From positions 4,194 to 68,193 of the forward strand of contig CALBJM010000331.1 of the NCBI GenBank assembly GCA_937893225.1: a DNA stretch of 64,000 nucleotides. The letters are read 5' to 3'. The number at the start of each line of letters is the position of its first letter. Position 1 is the stretch's first letter. Source of the DNA: an uncultured Erysipelotrichaceae bacterium (lineage in GTDB: Bacteria; Bacillota_I; Bacilli_A; Erysipelotrichales; Erysipelotrichaceae). Shown here in pieces: positions 25,709-33,965 of this stretch. The translations under genes were made by a program, and so were the position numbers. Under the pieces are notes generated by a model, which searched no databases, was not told the origin of the DNA, and saw only the letters and a list, made by a program, of their open reading frames with translations.

Positions 25709-25912
25709 ATGAAAAATGAAATCACAATGAAGATGTGGATTTTCATATTGTCTATATGTGTATCATTCTTTTTGGGTTCGTTTGGTCAATACAAGAATCA
25801 ATCGAAATACATAAAGATGATCGATAGCCAATTTGAAACAATGGAGAAGATGCAAGAGGTGAATAACAAGTGCGTGAAACAGGTTGCGGAGTGCGTTAAC
25901 AAATTGAGGTGA
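25709..25912 (+). CDS. Small membrane-anchored protein (67 aa)
   Basis: Residues 9-25 (I-F-I-L-S-I-C-V-S-F-F-L-G-S) form a signal-anchor; the remainder is a charged helix with two cysteines at the end (C-V-K-Q-V-A-E-C). ATG two bases after the previous stop. Could be a membrane-bound accessory such as a lysis-related protein, but there is no specific evidence. Confidence 0.65.
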   Translation: MKNEITMKMWIFILSICVSFFLGSFGQYKNQSKYIKMIDSQFETMEKMQEVNNKCVKQVAECVNKLR

Positions 25913-25915
25913 AAC

Positions 25916-26218
25916 ATGTCAAAGAAATTGATTGACATCTTTTTAATTATATGTATAACATATATATTAAGATGGTGTTGGAACAAGTTTTCTAATACAG
26001 TGATAAACCCGAATGAAAAGGTCAAATACCCTGATGTGAAAGTTAAGATGGTTGGGAAACGGTTAATCAAGAATGATCGAATTGTTGATTGTGCTGTAGC
26101 CATGATGCTTCAAGGGTATGACGACCAAGAAGTAAGAATGTTTATCACAAAAGCATACAGGACAAAAACAGGTAAAGAGTTTTTGGATTGTTGTGCAAAG
26201 AGTTTTTACATTTACTAA
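25916..26218 (+). CDS. Small protein with N-terminal membrane segment (100 aa)
   Basis: Residues 4-17 are hydrophobic (L-I-D-I-F-L-I-I-C-I-T-Y-I-L); the rest is soluble and basic. Sits between another membrane-anchored protein and the recombinase-like gene. Not recognised. Confidence 0.65.
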   Translation: MSKKLIDIFLIICITYILRWCWNKFSNTVINPNEKVKYPDVKVKMVGKRLIKNDRIVDCAVAMMLQGYDDQEVRMFITKAYRTKTGKEFLDCCAKSFYIY

Positions 26219-26233
26219 ACGAGGAGAAGAAAG

Positions 26234-26785
26234 ATGAGAAATGCTGAAATGTTTAACGAAGAAAACGACTTTGCTTTGCAGAGTGCCAAAATGGATCAAG
26301 TGATTGAACAGGTTGGTTGCAAAGATAATGAAGTTGTAATTATCAAATCTGTTGATGATGCGCTGGAAGGAGATGCTGTCTTTATTTCTGATTTCAGTTG
26401 TTTGGGTAGTAGTGTAAAAGAGTTTGTTGACAATTTTGAACAGTTGGTTAAAAAAGGCAACACTGTTCATTTTGTCAGAGAACAGATAAGTTTGACGGAT
26501 CAGTCCCAGATGGAAACTTTCTTGAAACAGTTGCAGTTTGCGGCAATGTTCGGAAGAAAACTTCGTAGTGCTGTTTCTTGCAACAATCTTGCTGTTGCCG
26601 CGAAAGTTGGACGATATGCAGGAAGACCGAAAGGTTCCAAAAATAAAACAAGCATCATTCAAGAAAAGGCAGATGAAATCGAATTCTGGTTGCAACAGGG
26701 CGAGTCTAAAAAGTGGATTGCAGAACAGTTGGGCATTTCGGTAGGTACGGTGTATAATTACATTCGTTCCAAAGAAGAAGCGTAA
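26234..26785 (+). CDS. Degenerate serine-recombinase-like DNA-binding protein
   Basis: 183 residues. The middle (G-D-A-V-F-I-S-D-F-S-C-L-G-S-S-V-K-E-F) follows the resolvase pattern where active enzymes have 'DRLGRS', and F-A-A-M-F-G-R-K-L replaces the 'AEFER' helix. The N-terminal part that should carry the catalytic serine (Y-x-R-V-S) is absent or unrecognisable. The C-terminus has an AT-hook-like G-R-P-K-G-S-K-N and a helix-turn-helix (W-I-A-E-Q-L-G-I-S-V-G-T-V-Y-N-Y-I), as in resolvases. It therefore probably binds DNA without recombining it, perhaps as a regulator. Confidence 0.75.
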   Translation: MRNAEMFNEENDFALQSAKMDQVIEQVGCKDNEVVIIKSVDDALEGDAVFISDFSCLGSSVKEFVDNFEQLVKKGNTVHFVREQISLTDQSQMETFLKQLQFAAMFGRKLRSAVSCNNLAVAAKVGRYAGRPKGSKNKTSIIQEKADEIEFWLQQGESKKWIAEQLGISVGTVYNYIRSKEEA

Positions 26786-26807
26786 TCATTTAAATAGGGG
26801 AAAGACA

Positions 26808-27683
26808 ATGGTTGAATTTCACGGGACTGTAAAAGATTTCTTGAAGAACTATCCGAAAGAAAATCGTAAAGTTGGCGAGACGTATCGCATCATCAATTCT
26901 AAAGGAAGTAATGATTATCAATTCATTGATAACGTATCTGAAAAGAATTTCAAGAGAGTTGAAGTTAAAGACGCTGTCAATACTGAAATTGATGGTGCTG
27001 AAATGGAACGGCAAGAAGATGAAAGACGACTGTCTGAATTGAAAAAACTTGCTGAAAGAATTCTGTCATGCGCTGTAAAAGGAGATGAAGGCACACTGAT
27101 AAATTTGTGTGAGGAAGTTAAAGATTGCACCAACATTACAGATTTGGTGTGCGAAGAAAATTGTGCTGAACTCAATTGTTTGTTTTGCAGACAGTTTTAT
27201 GTTGACAACAGTGAAGTATATTGGGGGGTGCTTAACAAAAAAGGCATTGTTGATGACATTTGTTCTTTCCTTAACAATTTTGCAACAGTCATTAAACTTA
27301 ATGCCAAATGTGTTGGAAGAGAAGAGCTTTTAGACAGGCTTCTTCAAGGAAGTGATGTCGGTGTGTTTGCACGGTTGCGTGAAGAGTGGCTTGAAAGTTG
27401 TCAATACGTTATGGAATGTTGCAAACAAAGTTGTGGGTTTGATTTGAGAGGGGTTCAACGATTGAACAACTTGATATACAACTTTAATGAAATTACAGAT
27501 GGGTGGTTGTGTTGTCTGAAAGAAATCGTTGATGATTTTGCATGGTTTGGAGAAACCTTCAAAACATGTGAGGATTGTAAAAGCTATGATTATGATCCAC
27601 GCCCGATTAATGTTGCCAAGAGCTTTGAAACTTTCAACGAATGTTTGTGCGCACTGTATTCAAGATATGGAGTCAGAGAATGA
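26808..27683 (+). CDS. Hypothetical protein, paralogue of the 33070 gene (291 aa)
   Basis: The first 50 residues (F-H-G-T-V-K-D-F-L-K-N-Y-P-K and Y-Q-F-I-D-N-V-S-E-K-N-F-K-R-V-E) match those of the protein at 33070 (F-K-G-S-Q-K-A-F-F-K-A-Y-P-K and E-K-N-F-K-K-V-E). After an acidic linker, the C-terminal parts both contain cysteine-rich helical sequence. The stop overlaps the next ATG. Function unknown; the shared N-terminal module could be a small binding domain. Confidence 0.78.
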   Translation: MVEFHGTVKDFLKNYPKENRKVGETYRIINSKGSNDYQFIDNVSEKNFKRVEVKDAVNTEIDGAEMERQEDERRLSELKKLAERILSCAVKGDEGTLINLCEEVKDCTNITDLVCEENCAELNCLFCRQFYVDNSEVYWGVLNKKGIVDDICSFLNNFATVIKLNAKCVGREELLDRLLQGSDVGVFARLREEWLESCQYVMECCKQSCGFDLRGVQRLNNLIYNFNEITDGWLCCLKEIVDDFAWFGETFKTCEDCKSYDYDPRPINVAKSFETFNECLCALYSRYGVRE

Positions 27684-28030
27684 CAAAAAAAGGAATCTTC
27701 CAAAATATAGGTGTTGCACCGTACATGGTGTTTCGCCTTAAAGATGAATACGACGAGGGGTACTATTACAATGGCTTTAATTGCCCATATCAGAAAGGGC
27801 ATATCTATTGGGTAGTGTCTAATGTTGTACAGGAAAAGACAAGAGAGGTGGCATATTTCGTCAGCAAGTATCGAGGTGTGATGCAAGCACCGTCAACCAA
27901 TTGTAAAGAGCGTCGATGGGTTGAAGATGTCTTGCTAAAGGAATATGATATGGTTTATCAAGGTATGTCATTGACAGATGCCATTGCTTTTGTCGAAAAA
28001 CAAACAGATCAGGAAAGGATTGGAGAATGA
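27680..28030 (+). CDS. Hypothetical protein (116 aa)
   Basis: ATG at 27680 overlaps the previous stop (ATGA), the clearest start; an upstream in-frame codon would lie deep in the preceding gene. Aromatic beta-rich N-terminal half, helical C-terminus. Unrecognised. Confidence 0.7.
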   Translation: MTKKGIFQNIGVAPYMVFRLKDEYDEGYYYNGFNCPYQKGHIYWVVSNVVQEKTREVAYFVSKYRGVMQAPSTNCKERRWVEDVLLKEYDMVYQGMSLTDAIAFVEKQTDQERIGE

Positions 28031-28209
28031 AAACTTTTCATATACATGTAAAACAAACTGTCGAAGGATACTATATCATTCGTGCTGATACAGAAGAAGA
28101 TGCAATTGATTTGGCACAAGGTTATATGGAGATGGGAGAACACCTTGACAAATCACAGGTTACAGATGGTGAGATTGTAGATGCGGAAGAGGTTGGAAAA
28201 TTTTGCTGA
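28027..28209 (+). CDS. Small DpnD/PcfM-like protein (60 aa)
   Basis: K-T-F-H-I-H-V-K-Q-T-V-E-G-Y-Y-I-I followed by A-D-T-E-E-D-A-I-D-L-A resembles the small DpnD/PcfM domain found on plasmids, in restriction loci and in phages, whose role is unclear. ATG overlaps the previous stop; GGAG precedes it. Resemblance only. Confidence 0.6.
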   Translation: MKTFHIHVKQTVEGYYIIRADTEEDAIDLAQGYMEMGEHLDKSQVTDGEIVDAEEVGKFC

Positions 28210-28498
28210 TTTGTTTGATTTTCTGATCAGCTCAACTACGGAAGAATTAAAAGAGGCCGGATTTAGCATGAGCTTTCAAAACGGCCTTTTTAATTTGTTC
28301 TATAAAGGTGGTGTATCCTGTTCATTTAAAGTTAACGACAACGACATTGAACGCGTTTATGTGACTTTACAAAATGATGCAAGAATACAAAACATTGAGA
28401 TAAACGATAATGTCGATGATGAAATCATTCAGATCGTCTTGAGAAGATTCAATGAAATCATTATCCCTATTGGTGATCTCTGTTTAGAAGGAGTATGA
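28181..28498 (+). CDS. IG-tail family protein (about 105 aa)
   Basis: Ends P-I-G-D-L-C-L-E-G-V (G -8, L -4, V -1). Start uncertain: ATG at 28181 lies within the preceding gene, whereas a TTG at 28193 has GGAAGAGG directly upstream. N-terminal helix, beta-like centre, as in the array family. Confidence 0.65.
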   Translation: MRKRLENFADLFDFLISSTTEELKEAGFSMSFQNGLFNLFYKGGVSCSFKVNDNDIERVYVTLQNDARIQNIEINDNVDDEIIQIVLRRFNEIIIPIGDLCLEGV

Positions 28499-28500
28499 AG

Positions 28501-29082
28501 ATGGGTCAGTACTTTTTAGCGTATGTACGTGACAAGAACAAAAAAAGAGGAAAAACGTTTATCAGTAGTTGTGGTGGCCTGAAATTAACAGAACACTCAT
28601 GGGTCGGAAATGACTTCATGCAAGGTGTTTGTAAAAAAATCCACAACAAACCTTCGTATGTATATTGGGTAGGAGATTACTTCGACCCGTCTGAAGATGA
28701 AGCTAAATCGGAAATGTCTTCTGATTGTGTCTCTGTTGATTTTGCTTCTTTATGGAGAAAGAAGAACGCCAAAGAGTTGCAAGATACTTTTGACATCAGC
28801 GATAAGTATTTAGTCAATCATGACTTGAAAGTATATGTTAACATGTGTGACTATATCGACATGTTGACATGTGGTAAAACGCATGATAAAGATTGGGTGC
28901 AACACCCGTTGTCGTTGTTAACGGCTATCAGCAATGGTAAAGGTGGCGGTGATTATGATGTTGAAGGACTGAACGCTGATTCGATCGGAGTATGGAAAGG
29001 TTGTTTGTTAGAAATTACAGACAACATTCCGAAAGACTACATTGATGTAACGGAAGATGTTTTGTTCGATGATGACATCTAA
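28501..29082 (+). CDS. Hypothetical protein with SSCGG motif (193 aa)
   Basis: The ATG at 28501 is chosen over 28495 for spacing to GGAG. Begins M-G-Q-Y-F-L-A-Y-V and contains S-S-C-G-G-L-K-L-T-E-H-S. Proteins with this opening and 'K-L-x-E-H-S' are, to my recollection, common in large phages without known function. Soluble, no catalytic motif identified. Confidence 0.7.
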   Translation: MGQYFLAYVRDKNKKRGKTFISSCGGLKLTEHSWVGNDFMQGVCKKIHNKPSYVYWVGDYFDPSEDEAKSEMSSDCVSVDFASLWRKKNAKELQDTFDISDKYLVNHDLKVYVNMCDYIDMLTCGKTHDKDWVQHPLSLLTAISNGKGGGDYDVEGLNADSIGVWKGCLLEITDNIPKDYIDVTEDVLFDDDI

Positions 29083-29257
29083 AAACTTCTATATAATCTG
29101 TGTTAACGATGTCGAAACATTTTGTGATAATGGCCGAATTTTAGGTGTATATAATTACAAAACAAGACAGTTAACACAGATTGTTAATCGCTTAAAAGAT
29201 TCACAAAAGGTTCCTTTTCAAGAATGGCGTTCTTCAAAAGAAGACCTTTTAATATGA
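29069..29257 (+). CDS. Small hypothetical protein (62 aa)
   Basis: Begins inside the end of the previous gene; the start among several ATGs (29057, 29069, 29072) is uncertain, and GGAAG favours 29069. Basic alpha/beta composition. Unrecognised. Confidence 0.55.
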   Translation: MMTSKNFYIICVNDVETFCDNGRILGVYNYKTRQLTQIVNRLKDSQKVPFQEWRSSKEDLLI

Positions 29258-29271
29258 AAGGTAGGTAAGCA

Positions 29272-29610
29272 ATGATTAAAGAAACGATCGTAAAAGATAA
29301 TTTTGGCAAACAAGTACAGATTGGTGACATCATTGCTTTTGCTGAAACGTTTAAGTATAGAGGTGTCGAAAAATATGGCACAGCAATGGCAACGGCAGTA
29401 GTAATGGAGATCACCAATAAAGCTTTAAAGATTGCACCGTTGACATTCACTAAAGATGAATACTATAACATTAAAGAACGAAATGGCATTGCTGTTTATT
29501 CAAAAGGTGATCGGTATTTATCTACAGGAAAAAAGACATTGGAACATCGCTACAATGCCTTTTATATTATTGGTCATGGTGATGGGGCGGTTGTTTTATC
29601 AACAATGTAG
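29272..29610 (+). CDS. IG-tail-like protein (112 aa)
   Basis: GAAAGGTAGG precedes the ATG. Beta-rich N-terminal region (D-N-F-G-K-Q-V-Q-I-G-D-I-I-A-F) looks like a small barrel. Ends G-A-V-V-L-S-T-M, a loose signature match (G -8, L -4, M -1). Confidence 0.65.
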   Translation: MIKETIVKDNFGKQVQIGDIIAFAETFKYRGVEKYGTAMATAVVMEITNKALKIAPLTFTKDEYYNIKERNGIAVYSKGDRYLSTGKKTLEHRYNAFYIIGHGDGAVVLSTM

Positions 29611-29621
29611 GAATAGAGACG

Positions 29622-29960
29622 ATGATGAGCGTTACTTCATATGACAAAACAAGATTTAATCAATTGAGAGATTGGTTAAAAGGTCAGTCAATTCCTGAAC
29701 ATGACGATTGGATCATTACTACTGTATTGTCTAATGAACCGTATGTTGAAAATACAATGTCTGATGAAGATTGGTTTGTCATCGTCTTCGCACCTAATGA
29801 TAAAGAAAATGATTTTGGTATGTTCCAGATTAATTTCTTAAGACAACTGTTCGAGTCTACCATAGATTTTAAGAAATGTCAATTGGTAATGAATCGTGAT
29901 AAATCTGGTCTTCGCATCGAACCTATTAATGTTGGGCAAAAAGCATTAAAAGACCTTTAA
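29622..29960 (+). CDS. IG-tail family protein (112 aa)
   Basis: Ends N-V-G-Q-K-A-L-K-D-L, full signature. N-terminal helix (R-F-N-Q-L-R-D-W-L-K-G) followed by beta-like segments, as in the array members. Last gene before the promoter at 29969. Confidence 0.75.
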   Translation: MMSVTSYDKTRFNQLRDWLKGQSIPEHDDWIITTVLSNEPYVENTMSDEDWFVIVFAPNDKENDFGMFQINFLRQLFESTIDFKKCQLVMNRDKSGLRIEPINVGQKALKDL

Positions 29961-29968
29961 AAGTTATC

Positions 29969-30014
29969 TTGACTTTTTATAATTATATATGATAATTATT
30001 TAATTATAGTTATC
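29969..30014 (+). promoter_or_regulatory. Promoter with imperfect palindrome
   Basis: TTGACT at 29969-29974 and GATAAT at 29991-29996 (16-nt spacer). Downstream, GATAATTAT and ATAGTTATC (29991-30014) form a near-perfect palindrome over the -10 and start, a possible operator. Confidence 0.55.
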
Positions 30015-30029
30015 ATAGGAGGTGTTGGT

Positions 30030-30389
30030 ATGTCTAAAAGAATAATCAATTGGAAAAAGGTTCGTAGAGAAGTGATTGATAAACTTTACGGCATACAGAC
30101 AGATGACGGCAGTTATGAGTATCAAGGTGTTTGTGTAGATTCAGAAACTTTAGAGTTTCATAATTGTGATGACAACAGGGTTATGAAGTATTATCAATTT
30201 TATAGTACTTTTAAGAATTTAAACAAACATGACGTATATGGCGCTGGATTATTTATACCTAAAGAGATTATTGACAATGAGGAGTTGTCTATAGTTCCTG
30301 TATCACATTTTGAACTTCAAGCCATTAACAATGGTGTATTTCTGTTAAAGAAACGCAGCATAGGTGATGTTGTTCTTCATGAGATTTAA
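30030..30389 (+). CDS. IG-tail family protein (119 aa)
   Basis: AGGAGGTG precedes the ATG. Ends S-I-G-D-V-V-L-H-E-I, full signature. The N-terminal helix is basic; the centre contains tyrosine-rich strands. First of three adjacent family genes behind the promoter at 29969. Confidence 0.8.
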   Translation: MSKRIINWKKVRREVIDKLYGIQTDDGSYEYQGVCVDSETLEFHNCDDNRVMKYYQFYSTFKNLNKHDVYGAGLFIPKEIIDNEELSIVPVSHFELQAINNGVFLLKKRSIGDVVLHEI

Positions 30390-30406
30390 GAAGGAGGAGA
30401 AGAAAA

Positions 30407-30784
30407 ATGTTCATTTCTAATGTACCTTTAAAGGAAAATAAACGCTTCAATAGATACATTAACAACCTTGATAAAGTGTTTAGTGGGTTGAAAGTCATTG
30501 ACAAGAATGATGACAAACTGAAGTACCTTTTTGTTCAATATAATGCTGATGAAGCTTTTGCACATAACATTGTATATCATAACCCTTCACATTATGAATT
30601 CAAATGTATTTTCATGCGTGAGTATGGTGATTGTAAATGTTATAATGTGTTGATTGAAATTGGTCTACTGAATCGCATTAGAAAAGTAAAGAAGAAATCT
30701 TTACAAATCATTGTAGACCAATCAACGGGAAATTTGATAGCTGAAGAAAAAGCTTTAGGTCAATTTGTATTGGAGTCATTATGA
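30407..30784 (+). CDS. IG-tail family protein (125 aa)
   Basis: AAGGAGGAG site. Ends A-L-G-Q-F-V-L-E-S-L (G -8, L -4, L -1). N-terminal helix R-F-N-R-Y-I-N-N-L-D-K-V-F. The stop overlaps the next ATG. Confidence 0.78.
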   Translation: MFISNVPLKENKRFNRYINNLDKVFSGLKVIDKNDDKLKYLFVQYNADEAFAHNIVYHNPSHYEFKCIFMREYGDCKCYNVLIEIGLLNRIRKVKKKSLQIIVDQSTGNLIAEEKALGQFVLESL

Positions 30785-31131
30785 TGAGTACAGAAGTAAA
30801 TGTCAAGACAACAAAGTTCCAAAAGTTACGTGAAGCTTTAATTGGAAAACAGGTGTTAGATACTATTGTTCAAGATGTATCTGAAAGATGTTATTTTCAA
30901 GAGTTTTATGAAATCAATAAAACATATCTTGAATTGGAAATCTGTCCTAAACATCGTAACAATTGGGAAATGTATGGTTGGCATGTATACATGGACAAAG
31001 AACTTTACAAACGACCTAAATTGTTCCCGTTGTTGGAATTTGTTGTTTGTGATGATCCGTTAAATCCAAACGGAAAGTGGTTGGAAATTGTCGTGCCTAA
31101 TATAGGAGAAACCACCTTAAATAAAATTTAG
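30781..31131 (+). CDS. IG-tail family protein (116 aa)
   Basis: Starts at overlapping ATGATG. Ends N-I-G-E-T-T-L-N-K-I, a typical full signature. K-L-R-E-A-L-I-G-K-Q-V-L at the N-terminus matches the usual helix-plus-strand opening of the family. Confidence 0.8.
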   Translation: MMSTEVNVKTTKFQKLREALIGKQVLDTIVQDVSERCYFQEFYEINKTYLELEICPKHRNNWEMYGWHVYMDKELYKRPKLFPLLEFVVCDDPLNPNGKWLEIVVPNIGETTLNKI

Positions 31132-31132
31132 G

Positions 31133-31160
31133 TTGACAATTTCTTTTGTCATGATATAGT
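31133..31160 (+). promoter_or_regulatory. Sigma-70-type promoter
   Basis: TTGACA (31133-31138), 16-nt spacer, TATAGT (31155-31160), directly behind the preceding stop and 34 nt before the ATG at 31194. Confidence 0.75.
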
Positions 31161-31193
31161 AACTTTAACAAACCTAATGAAGGAGTAAGAGAT

Positions 31194-31529
31194 ATGACTG
31201 AACAGAAAACCTATACCACATCTGAATTGATGTTTTCGGTTGTTGACAATTTGGAAAAACAGATTAGCACAATCAATCTGATCATTGGTGTCCTTAAGGA
31301 AACAGCTGAAGAAATGAAATCTAATGAAGAAGCAAGTGTGTGCGGTGTCAAACGTGAACAGTTTGAAGAGATTGCTAAACTGATTCACATGAATAATAAA
31401 ATGCGTAATGCATTGAATAACATTGCACATGGGGAAATGACAGTTAAACCGTATGGCACTGTCTATATGGGGCGAGAGGAAGAAGTCACCTTGCAACAGT
31501 ATGCTGAAGAAGCATTAAAGGAAGATTGA
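31194..31529 (+). CDS. Helical hypothetical protein (111 aa)
   Basis: AAGGAG site. Amphipathic helix over residues 10-45 (V-V-D-N-L-E-K-Q-I-S-T-I-N-L-I-I), then another helix; ends L-K-E-D without the IG-tail. It is followed by an IG-tail family gene in the same transcript. Confidence 0.72.
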   Translation: MTEQKTYTTSELMFSVVDNLEKQISTINLIIGVLKETAEEMKSNEEASVCGVKREQFEEIAKLIHMNNKMRNALNNIAHGEMTVKPYGTVYMGREEEVTLQQYAEEALKED

Positions 31530-31531
31530 AC

Positions 31532-31876
31532 ATGAAGAATTGGGTCGGGTATAAAGGTCGATTGAAAAGTCTTTTATTGGCACTGAATGAAATCATATAT
31601 AGGCAATATGAGATTAACCTTTATGATATCGATAATATTATCCGATCCAATAAACATTTCACGGACCAGTTGAAGAACAAAGAAACTATTGTAATGGTTT
31701 TGATTGATTTCAAGGATAAAAACGGTTTGTTTATGTCACAATGGTTTGACATTGATAAATATCTTTTAAGAAAGTATAAAACCTTTACTGCTGGAATGAT
31801 TGATGTGCTATTTACAGAAGAAACCAATACAATCACTGAAAAGCGTATTGGTGAACAAACGTTATGTGGCATCTGA
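31532..31876 (+). CDS. IG-tail family protein (114 aa)
   Basis: ATG at 31532 with AAGGAAG upstream is preferred to TTG 31526. Ends R-I-G-E-Q-T-L-C-G-I, full signature. N-terminal helix G-R-L-K-S-L-L-L-A-L-N-E, then strand-rich sequence. Confidence 0.78.
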   Translation: MKNWVGYKGRLKSLLLALNEIIYRQYEINLYDIDNIIRSNKHFTDQLKNKETIVMVLIDFKDKNGLFMSQWFDIDKYLLRKYKTFTAGMIDVLFTEETNTITEKRIGEQTLCGI

Positions 31877-31892
31877 CTGAAGGAGATAGACA

Positions 31893-32396
31893 ATGGGAAA
31901 AACAACCTTTTGTACATGCAACTTTAAGAAACCATATGTTGTACAGACAGAAGATGGTAAATGGTGTGTGTATTGTCAGGATTGTGGTAAAGAAGTTTCT
32001 TCGGATAATAAAGAAGAAGCAATGACAAAATGGGCTGAACAGTATGGAATGAACCTGTGCTTTTGTTGTGAATCAAGTAAAGTGTTGCCGAAGAATATCA
32101 ATACAGCTGAATGTAATTTATCCGTTGATGAGATTAAACAAAAAGCTGATGTTGATTGCACAATGAAACCGTGTGTCTATACAATGTCACCCCTTTACTT
32201 GAGAGAATTCATTCGTTCAGCGGATCATGAAAGAGTGTTGAATAATTGGGGATTTGTTTTCGTAAAAAACGATGGCAAAAAGACATTGGTCAATACAGAG
32301 AAGTTAAAAGAAATTATTGATGACCCATATACAAATGTTTTGGATATGCCGGTACCTGTCATTTTGTCAGAAGCGTTTAATAAGAACAACGTTTAA
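31893..32396 (+). CDS. Zinc-finger protein, paralogue of the 40179 gene (167 aa)
   Basis: N-terminal region with C-T-C (residues 6-8) and C-V-Y-C-Q-D-C (around 27-33) looks like a zinc ribbon. From residue 55 it matches the protein at 40179: C-C-E-S-S-K-V-L-P there C-E-S-S-L-A-L-P, then C-N-L-S, Y-T-M-S-P and V-L-N-N-W. The paralogue lacks the zinc module. Function unknown. Confidence 0.75.
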   Translation: MGKTTFCTCNFKKPYVVQTEDGKWCVYCQDCGKEVSSDNKEEAMTKWAEQYGMNLCFCCESSKVLPKNINTAECNLSVDEIKQKADVDCTMKPCVYTMSPLYLREFIRSADHERVLNNWGFVFVKNDGKKTLVNTEKLKEIIDDPYTNVLDMPVPVILSEAFNKNNV

Positions 32397-32417
32397 AGAT
32401 TGAAAGGAAGGTGTGTT

Positions 32418-32807
32418 ATGACATTTTTTGAAATGTTAAAGAACATCTACAAAGATCAAAAAGCTAATCGTAACATTGGCAACTATTGTCGTATGAAAGA
32501 TGGTGAACAACGTATTCTAGGTTCAGTAATATGTCATTCACCTCAACCTCATTTGACTGAATTTGAAGTCTTCGGTGTAAAAGCTGATACAAAATATGAT
32601 GTTGGTCATATTGATTGCACGAAGTATTTCAGTCATGACGCTATTACATTTAGAGACATAATGGCTACTGATTGGGAGAAAATGTCAGATGATGATGTTC
32701 AAGAAATACTTGATGAACGTTTAGAAGAAGAAGAAAGGCAAGAACAGGAACTTGATGTGCTTGACTTCGAAGAGAGTCTTGCTAATAAATATACGCCAAT
32801 CTTGTAA
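32418..32807 (+). CDS. Hypothetical protein with acidic C-terminus (129 aa)
   Basis: The ATG at 32418 follows AAAGGAAGG. Alpha/beta-looking N-terminal 80 residues, then a strongly acidic helix (D-E-R-L-E-E-E-E-R-Q-E-Q-E-L). Ends its transcript at the terminator at 32836. Unrecognised. Confidence 0.72.
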   Translation: MTFFEMLKNIYKDQKANRNIGNYCRMKDGEQRILGSVICHSPQPHLTEFEVFGVKADTKYDVGHIDCTKYFSHDAITFRDIMATDWEKMSDDDVQEILDERLEEEERQEQELDVLDFEESLANKYTPIL

Positions 32808-32835
32808 GCTATCACAAAATTTTTATATACAGAAA

Positions 32836-32869
32836 GAAGAAATATGTCTTTACATGTTTCTTCTTTTTT
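32836..32869 (+). terminator. Rho-independent terminator
   Basis: Stem GAAGAAA...TTTCTTC with an inner ATGT/ACAT pairing, followed by six T. The -35 box of the next promoter lies inside it. Confidence 0.8.
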
Positions 32870-32877
32870 GTTATAGT
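32849..32877 (+). promoter_or_regulatory. Promoter nested in a terminator
   Basis: TTTACA (32849-32854), 17-nt spacer, TATAGT (32872-32877). The spacer contains the T-run of the upstream terminator. It should drive the short peptide gene and the 33070 gene. Confidence 0.65.
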
Positions 32878-32989
32878 ATATATAATTGAAGAGGAGAGTG
32901 TTAATGTGAAAAGGTAAATGACAAACTCGAAACAAAATGGAAGCTATCAACTTCCCTAAATTAATCTACTATCAAAAAGGAACAAAACA

Positions 32990-33034
32990 ATGAAGAAACT
33001 GAAGATTAAGATTAAAAAGGTTAAATTGTTTTAG
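32990..33034 (+). CDS. Possible 14-residue basic peptide
   Basis: ATG frame of 14 codons with AAAAGGA upstream, made almost only of Lys, Ile, Leu and Val plus Phe. It lies in the leader of the 33070 mRNA and could be a regulatory leader peptide. It could also be chance. Confidence 0.3.
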   Translation: MKKLKIKIKKVKLF

Positions 33035-33069
33035 TCTTGAAACAATCGTCGACTAAAAGGAGTAAAGAT

Positions 33070-33837
33070 ATGATTACGTTTAAAGGTTCACAAAAGGCTT
33101 TCTTTAAGGCCTATCCTAAAGACAAGAGAAGTCTTGATGAAGTGTATTGTTTGGTTTCCTATAACATCATCACTAAACAGGAAACTAAAACATGTTATCA
33201 GTTTATTGGTTCATTGGGTGAAAAGAACTTTAAGAAAGTTGAAACACCTAAAGATATTACTGAAACTGTTACTGTTGATACAAAAAATACGAATGATACA
33301 AACGTATCTGATGTACAAAATGAAGATGATTTAGATTTTGCTAATCCTGATGGTGACGTTGTTGAAGAAAAGAAATGTGACGTTAAGGCGAAGGCTGAAG
33401 AAGCAACTGAAGTCAGTGAAGTAAAGGCGGAAGAAAAGACTGAAGTTGTTAAAGAAAAAAAGTCGAAAAAGAAAACCGTCGCTGTTAAAAGGGAGGAATT
33501 GCTGGAAGCGTTTCAAGCATTAACAGGTTTTATGGGTTGTCAAATTGATAACTATAATCCTGTTGACATGTTTGCTCTTCAATGTGTTTGTAACGAATTT
33601 AATACATGCGACTTTTCTACTGAAGCTGTAGTGTATGTTGACTTGTTCAAGTACTTTCTTAATAAGTATCCGACACTTGCTAAATACATTCAGACATGTA
33701 TTGATGTTATTGAAGATGTCTACAATGATATCGTGAAAAATAAACAAGCTTTAGTGGAAGAAGCTAGATGGTTCTATGGAGACTGCGGGTTAACAAAAGA
33801 ACAAAACAAAAAGAAGCGAAAAAGAAAGCAGCTGTAA
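33070..33837 (+). CDS. Hypothetical protein, paralogue of the 26808 gene (255 aa)
   Basis: ATG at 33070 behind AAAGGAG. N-terminal module (residues 1-60) matches that of the 26808 protein. Residues 65-145 are a highly charged, low-complexity linker (K-A-E-E-A-T-E-V-S-E-V-K-A-E-E-K). The C-terminal 100 residues are helical with several cysteines, as in the paralogue. Ends with a lysine-rich tail. Function unknown. Confidence 0.78.
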   Translation: MITFKGSQKAFFKAYPKDKRSLDEVYCLVSYNIITKQETKTCYQFIGSLGEKNFKKVETPKDITETVTVDTKNTNDTNVSDVQNEDDLDFANPDGDVVEEKKCDVKAKAEEATEVSEVKAEEKTEVVKEKKSKKKTVAVKREELLEAFQALTGFMGCQIDNYNPVDMFALQCVCNEFNTCDFSTEAVVYVDLFKYFLNKYPTLAKYIQTCIDVIEDVYNDIVKNKQALVEEARWFYGDCGLTKEQNKKKRKRKQL

Positions 33838-33859
33838 GAGTTCGTAAACGGTAACTTTG

Positions 33860-33929
33860 AAAGCAATGGTTAAAAAGTTTTTTCTCTAATTTTATGCGAG
33901 AATTAAATTTAATAAACCATTGCTTTTTT
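33860..33929. terminator. Long-loop bidirectional terminator
   Basis: Perfect 12-bp stem AAAGCAATGGTT and AACCATTGCTTT separated by a 43-nt loop and followed by T-residues. Confidence 0.7.
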
Positions 33930-33965
33930 GAGATAAAGCTGTGCCCTCTACAATATATACTCTTA

